Assembly: GCA_036268295.1 (NCBI GenBank) | Contig: DATAUK010000050.1 | Location: 94,879-158,878 of the forward strand | Reading direction: 5' to 3' | Source of the DNA: DATAUK01 sp036268295 | Lineage (GTDB): Bacteria; Actinomycetota; Actinomycetes; JAFAQI01 | DNA: 64,000 bases | In this document: positions 61,654 to 64,000 of the stretch, one piece after another | Position numbering within the stretch: the stretch's first letter is position 1 | How the letters are laid out: the number at the start of each line of letters is the position of its first letter | Program-made: the position numbers and the translations under genes | Notes under the pieces: model-generated | What the model saw: the letters and a program-made list of their open reading frames with translations, nothing else | Database searches by the model: none | What the model was told of the DNA's origin: nothing

Positions 61654-61860
61654 GTGACGGTCATGCAGGAAATGATGCGAAGCCTGGTGATGGCGGTCGT
61701 TCCGGCCGGTGGTCAGGGTGGCGCGCGGCGCAACGCGTGGGCGGCGATGGCCGCCGACGCGAAGCGGGCGAGGCAGCGCGCGGAGGTGACGGCGTACCTC
61801 GACGAGCTCGCCACGGTCCACGCGACACCGCCCGCAGCGGTCGCCGCCTCGCAGGCGTGA
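61654..61860 (+). CDS. Small conserved hypothetical protein
   Basis: 68 residues (65 from the in-frame ATG at 61663). An N-terminal helix with LVMAVVP, then a basic, Ala-rich helix (RRNAWAAMAADAKRARQRAEV) and a short tail. A small gene occurs at this place, between lipA and DUF4191, in Streptomyces as I recall. Function unknown; too small and biased to say more. Confidence 0.55.
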   Translation: MTVMQEMMRSLVMAVVPAGGQGGARRNAWAAMAADAKRARQRAEVTAYLDELATVHATPPAAVAASQA

Positions 61861-61887
61861 TCGTCGCGGGCTCATAGACTCGCGGGC

Positions 61888-62628
61888 ATGGCCCGCTTCT
61901 CGAGGAACAAGCCCGCGCCGCCGCTGGCGAACCCGCATCCGCGGACGTCCGGCAAGAAGGGTGCGGCCGAGGAGCCGCAAGGTCGCGTCGCGCAGGTCAA
62001 GGCGATCTGGAAGATGACCCGCGAGCAGGACCCGCGGGCGATCCCGATCATCGTCGGCCCGGCGCTGGCGATCCTCGTCGTGCTCGTCGTGGTCGGCATC
62101 CTGGTCGGCCAGATCGTGGTCTTCTCGATCGTTGGGGTGCTGGCCGCGCTGGTGGCCGGTACGTCGATCTTCGGCCGGCGGGCGACCAAGACGATGTATG
62201 CCCAGGTAGAGGGCAGGGCAGGCGCGGCGGCCGCGATCCTGCAGGGCATGCGCGGTGACTGGCGGGTGACGCCCGCGGTCGGCTTCACCCGCAACCAGGA
62301 TCTGGTCCACCGCGTGATCGGCCGGCCCGGCGTTGTCCTGGTCGGCGAAGGCGGCTCGCCAGCCGCGATCCGGCAGCTGATAATCGACCAGAAACGGCGG
62401 ATCGGGCGGGTCGCGCCGGAGACGCCGATCTACGACGTACTGGTCGGTGACGCCGACGGGCAGGTGTCGATACGCAAGCTCCAGCAGCACCTGGTGAAGC
62501 TGCCTCGCAACCTCAAGAAGACCGAGATCAACGGCGTCGAGGCGCGGATGAAGGCGCTCGGCGGGCCGAACGTGCCGCTGCCGAAGGGCCCGGTGCCGAC
62601 CCGGATGCCGCGCGGCAAGATGCGCTGA
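61888..62628 (+). CDS. DUF4191 membrane protein
   Basis: 246 residues. A basic N-terminal 45 residues, two adjacent membrane helices (about 51-72 and 74-93), and a cytosolic C-terminal domain (GMRGDWRVTPAVGFTRNQDLVHRV) ending in basic PRGKMR. Actinobacteria-specific, always near lipA/glnA (Rv2219 in mycobacteria, from memory). Function unknown. Confidence 0.87.
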   Translation: MARFSRNKPAPPLANPHPRTSGKKGAAEEPQGRVAQVKAIWKMTREQDPRAIPIIVGPALAILVVLVVVGILVGQIVVFSIVGVLAALVAGTSIFGRRATKTMYAQVEGRAGAAAAILQGMRGDWRVTPAVGFTRNQDLVHRVIGRPGVVLVGEGGSPAAIRQLIIDQKRRIGRVAPETPIYDVLVGDADGQVSIRKLQQHLVKLPRNLKKTEINGVEARMKALGGPNVPLPKGPVPTRMPRGKMR

Positions 62629-62635
62629 CCCATGC

Positions 62636-62708
62636 GCATGTGCCATTGGTGGCGCTATAGGCCCACGCATGTGCCATTGGTGGCGCTATAGGCACACGCA
62701 TGTGCCAT
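62636..62708. repeat. 31-bp tandem repeat, 2.35 copies
   Basis: Copies at 62636-62666 and 62667-62697 differ by one base (CCCAC versus CACAC at the end), and an 11-base partial copy follows (62698-62708). Each copy has GCCATTGGTGGC, a small imperfect palindrome, and GCGCTATAGG. It fills the gap between the converging DUF4191 and RDD genes. Function unknown. Confidence 0.9.
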
Positions 62709-62722
62709 GCGCGGGGTTGAGC

Positions 62723-63172
62723 TCAACGAGTGTGGACCATGACGGTGCCGGCGGCGCGGTCGTGCATCGCCCGGCCGCTGGCGTCGGTGAACAGCGCCGG
62801 GATCACCGTCGCAAGCAGGACGGTGCGCACCGCGACCCAGCGAAACGCCGCCCGGCCCCGGCCGTCGTAGCGAACGACGCCGATGCCGACCACCCGCATC
62901 CCGGGCGTCTGGCCGGCGAAGCTGACGAAGACCAGCTCGATCAGCAGGAACGCGACCGCGACCTCGAGCGACTCGCGGTTGCTGCGCTCGTAGCCGCCGT
63001 TGACGATGATGCCGATGATGTCGGCCAGCAGACTGTCGACGATGAACGCGAGCACCCGCGAGCCGAAGCCGGCGACGCTGCCGGGGCCGGACTGCGGTCG
63101 CGCAGCACCCGGCGATCCCACGCCGACCACGCTAGTCCGCGACCCGCCGGCGATGTAACGCGCACGAAACAT
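62723..63172 (-). CDS. RDD-family membrane protein
   Basis: 149 residues. An N-terminal Gly/Pro/Ser stretch, then an RDD domain with AGFGSRVLAFIVDSLLADII (the Arg and Asp of the family name), QTPGMRVVGIGVVR, and a third helix near the end. Three membrane helices. Function unknown; RDD proteins may act in ion exchange. The ATG at 63172 lies inside a GlnR-like operator serving glnA. Rv2219A equivalent by position. Confidence 0.85.
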   Translation of the reverse strand: MFRARYIAGGSRTSVVGVGSPGAARPQSGPGSVAGFGSRVLAFIVDSLLADIIGIIVNGGYERSNRESLEVAVAFLLIELVFVSFAGQTPGMRVVGIGVVRYDGRGRAAFRWVAVRTVLLATVIPALFTDASGRAMHDRAAGTVMVHTR

Positions 63173-63192
63173 TCGGGAAACCGCAGTTCAAC
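63155..63192 (+). promoter_or_regulatory. GlnR-like operator upstream of glnA
   Basis: Four pentamers spaced exactly 11 bases apart: GTAAC (63155), GAAAC (63166), GAAAC (63177) and TCAAC (63188). This follows the actinobacterial GlnR consensus gTnAC-n6-GAAAC repeated twice. It ends 123 bases before the glnA ATG and overlaps the start codon of the divergent RDD gene, so it may influence both. Confidence 0.7.
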
Positions 63193-63315
63193 CCGCAATG
63201 CCTACCGTGACGCACGACCGAGTCAGCCGATTCGGTAAGTTGCCCGCGTCGGATCCGATCCACGCCGGTAACCGGGCAGCACGCCCAGACCGCGCCCGAG
63301 GAGGCAGCAGACCGC

Positions 63316-64000
63316 ATGTTCGAGACCGCCGACGAGGTCCTCAGCTACATCAAGAAGAACGACGTCCAGTTCGTCGACGTCCGGTTCTGCGACCTGCCCG
63401 GGATCATGCAGCACTTCACGTTCCCGGCGTCGAACTTCGGCGAGAGCGTGTTCACCGACGGCCTGATGTTCGACGGCTCCTCGATCCGCGGCTTCCAGGC
63501 GATCCACGAGTCGGACATGCTGCTGCTGCCGGACCCGACGACGGCGTACATGGACCCGTTCCGCCAGCATCCCACGCTGATCATCAACTTCTTCATCCAC
63601 GACCCGCTCACCGGCGAGGCCTACACCCGCGACCCGCGCAACATCGCGAAGAAGGCCGAGGACTACCTGGTCGGGACCGGGATTGCGGACACGACGTACT
63701 TCGGCCCGGAGGCCGAGTTCTACATCTTCGACGACATCCGGTACGGGACGACGCCGAACTCCTCCTACCACTACATCGACTCGGTCGAGGGCGCGTGGAA
63801 CACCGGCCGCGAGGAGCCGGGCGGCAACAAGGGCTACAAGCCGGCGTACAAGGGCGGCTACTTCCCGGTCCCGCCGACCGACCATTTCACCGACCTGCGC
63901 TCGGAGATGGTGCGGGTGCTGCTTGAGATCGGCATCGACGTCGAGATGCAGCACCACGAGGTCGGCACCGCGGGCCAGGCCGAGATCGACTTCCGGTTCG
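63316..64000 (+). CDS. glnA: Type I glutamine synthetase, C-terminus beyond the window
   Basis: First 228 residues of about 470. Makes glutamine from glutamate, ammonia and ATP. N-terminal beta-grasp domain with VRFCDLPGIMQHF (residues 22-34), the MFDGSSIRGFQ latch (50-60), the catalytic GPEAEFYIFD (near 129) with two metal-binding Glu, and HHEVGTAGQAEIDFRF (near 213) just before the edge. The adenylylation Tyr region is outside the window. GAGGAGG lies about 11 bases before the ATG. A GlnR-like box upstream indicates nitrogen control. Confidence 0.96.
   Translation, partial: MFETADEVLSYIKKNDVQFVDVRFCDLPGIMQHFTFPASNFGESVFTDGLMFDGSSIRGFQAIHESDMLLLPDPTTAYMDPFRQHPTLIINFFIHDPLTGEAYTRDPRNIAKKAEDYLVGTGIADTTYFGPEAEFYIFDDIRYGTTPNSSYHYIDSVEGAWNTGREEPGGNKGYKPAYKGGYFPVPPTDHFTDLRSEMVRVLLEIGIDVEMQHHEVGTAGQAEIDFRF

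Noticed and set aside
62636..62708. CRISPR-like array
   Set aside because: The repeats are directly adjacent with no spacers and only two full copies; no cas genes nearby.

Overview
The window is a 64 kb piece of a high-GC actinomycete chromosome (class Actinomycetes; I do not assign a genus). This rests on the gene set: an actinobacterial cytochrome bcc-aa3 supply (ctaE-qcrCAB and ctaC-ctaD-ctaF), PimB-type mannosyltransferase, SepH, DUF3043, DUF4191 and PspAA/PspAB proteins, many GTG starts, 4-nt ATGA/GTGA overlaps and strong third-position GC bias. From memory, the order plsC - ArsA - SRPBCC - fadD - pimB - NlpC/P60 - UvrC-like exonuclease - trpD - ctaE - qcrCAB - ctaF/ctaC - adenosine kinase - HesB - glycerate kinase - gcvT - pepA - sucB - TIGR01777 - lipB - lipA - DUF4191 - RDD - glnA follows M. 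tuberculosis Rv2182c-Rv2220 and the matching Streptomyces region. The window is therefore mostly conserved core chromosome with accessory insertions. I see no tRNA, rRNA, IS element or CRISPR array.

Layout. 1-7.1 kb: a truncated 6-phosphofructokinase, a DUF1028 hydrolase coupled to glycerol kinase, an acyltransferase, an esterase-like hydrolase and a TIGR00300 (ornithine cyclodeaminase-like) enzyme. 7.2-11.8 kb: a tightly overlapped minus-strand operon (ArsA ATPase, DUF5304-like protein, ROK glucokinase, carbamate kinase, degenerate EEP protein) preceded by an SRPBCC protein. 11.8-20.4 kb: phosphoesterase, zinc ribbon, fadD, and a cell-envelope block (pimB, secreted gluzincin, sepH, then an NlpC/P60 hydrolase under a predicted c-di-AMP riboswitch). 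20.5-25.3 kb: DnaQ/UvrC-like nuclease, APH-like kinase, stand-alone Lrp ligand domain, trpD and a pseudo-receiver. 25.5-34.7 kb: respiratory chain (bcc complex plus aa3 oxidase) with a decayed ywaF, arfB and small genes between. 34.9-45.5 kb: an ArsR-SRPBCC pair on an apparently leaderless promoter, adenosine kinase, erpA, glycerate kinase, a GNAT, a secreted protein, DedA and the pspA-pspAA-htpX-pspAB envelope-stress cluster. 45.5-51.3 kb: a cobalamin-riboswitch-controlled five-gene operon. 51.3-64 kb: shikimate kinase-like gene, gcvT, pepA, lpdA, sucB, TIGR01777, a Ser/Thr kinase-like protein, lipB, lipA, DUF4191, RDD and the start of glnA behind a GlnR-like operator.

The most interesting locus is the cobalamin-riboswitch operon. 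It encodes a secreted alpha/alpha-barrel protein and a membrane-anchored DUF4430 protein. These are the two domain types that together form animal transcobalamin/intrinsic factor, here as separate polypeptides. Immediately after come an ECF transporter T subunit, a fused double ATPase and an S subunit. I infer an extracellular split-transcobalamin-like B12 capture system feeding an ECF importer.

Lipoylation (lipB, lipA) is clustered with lipoyl-dependent enzymes or their partners (sucB, lpdA, gcvT). Nitrogen control (GlnR-like box, glnA) closes the window. All assignments come from reading translated sequence and recalled family motifs; no database search was run.
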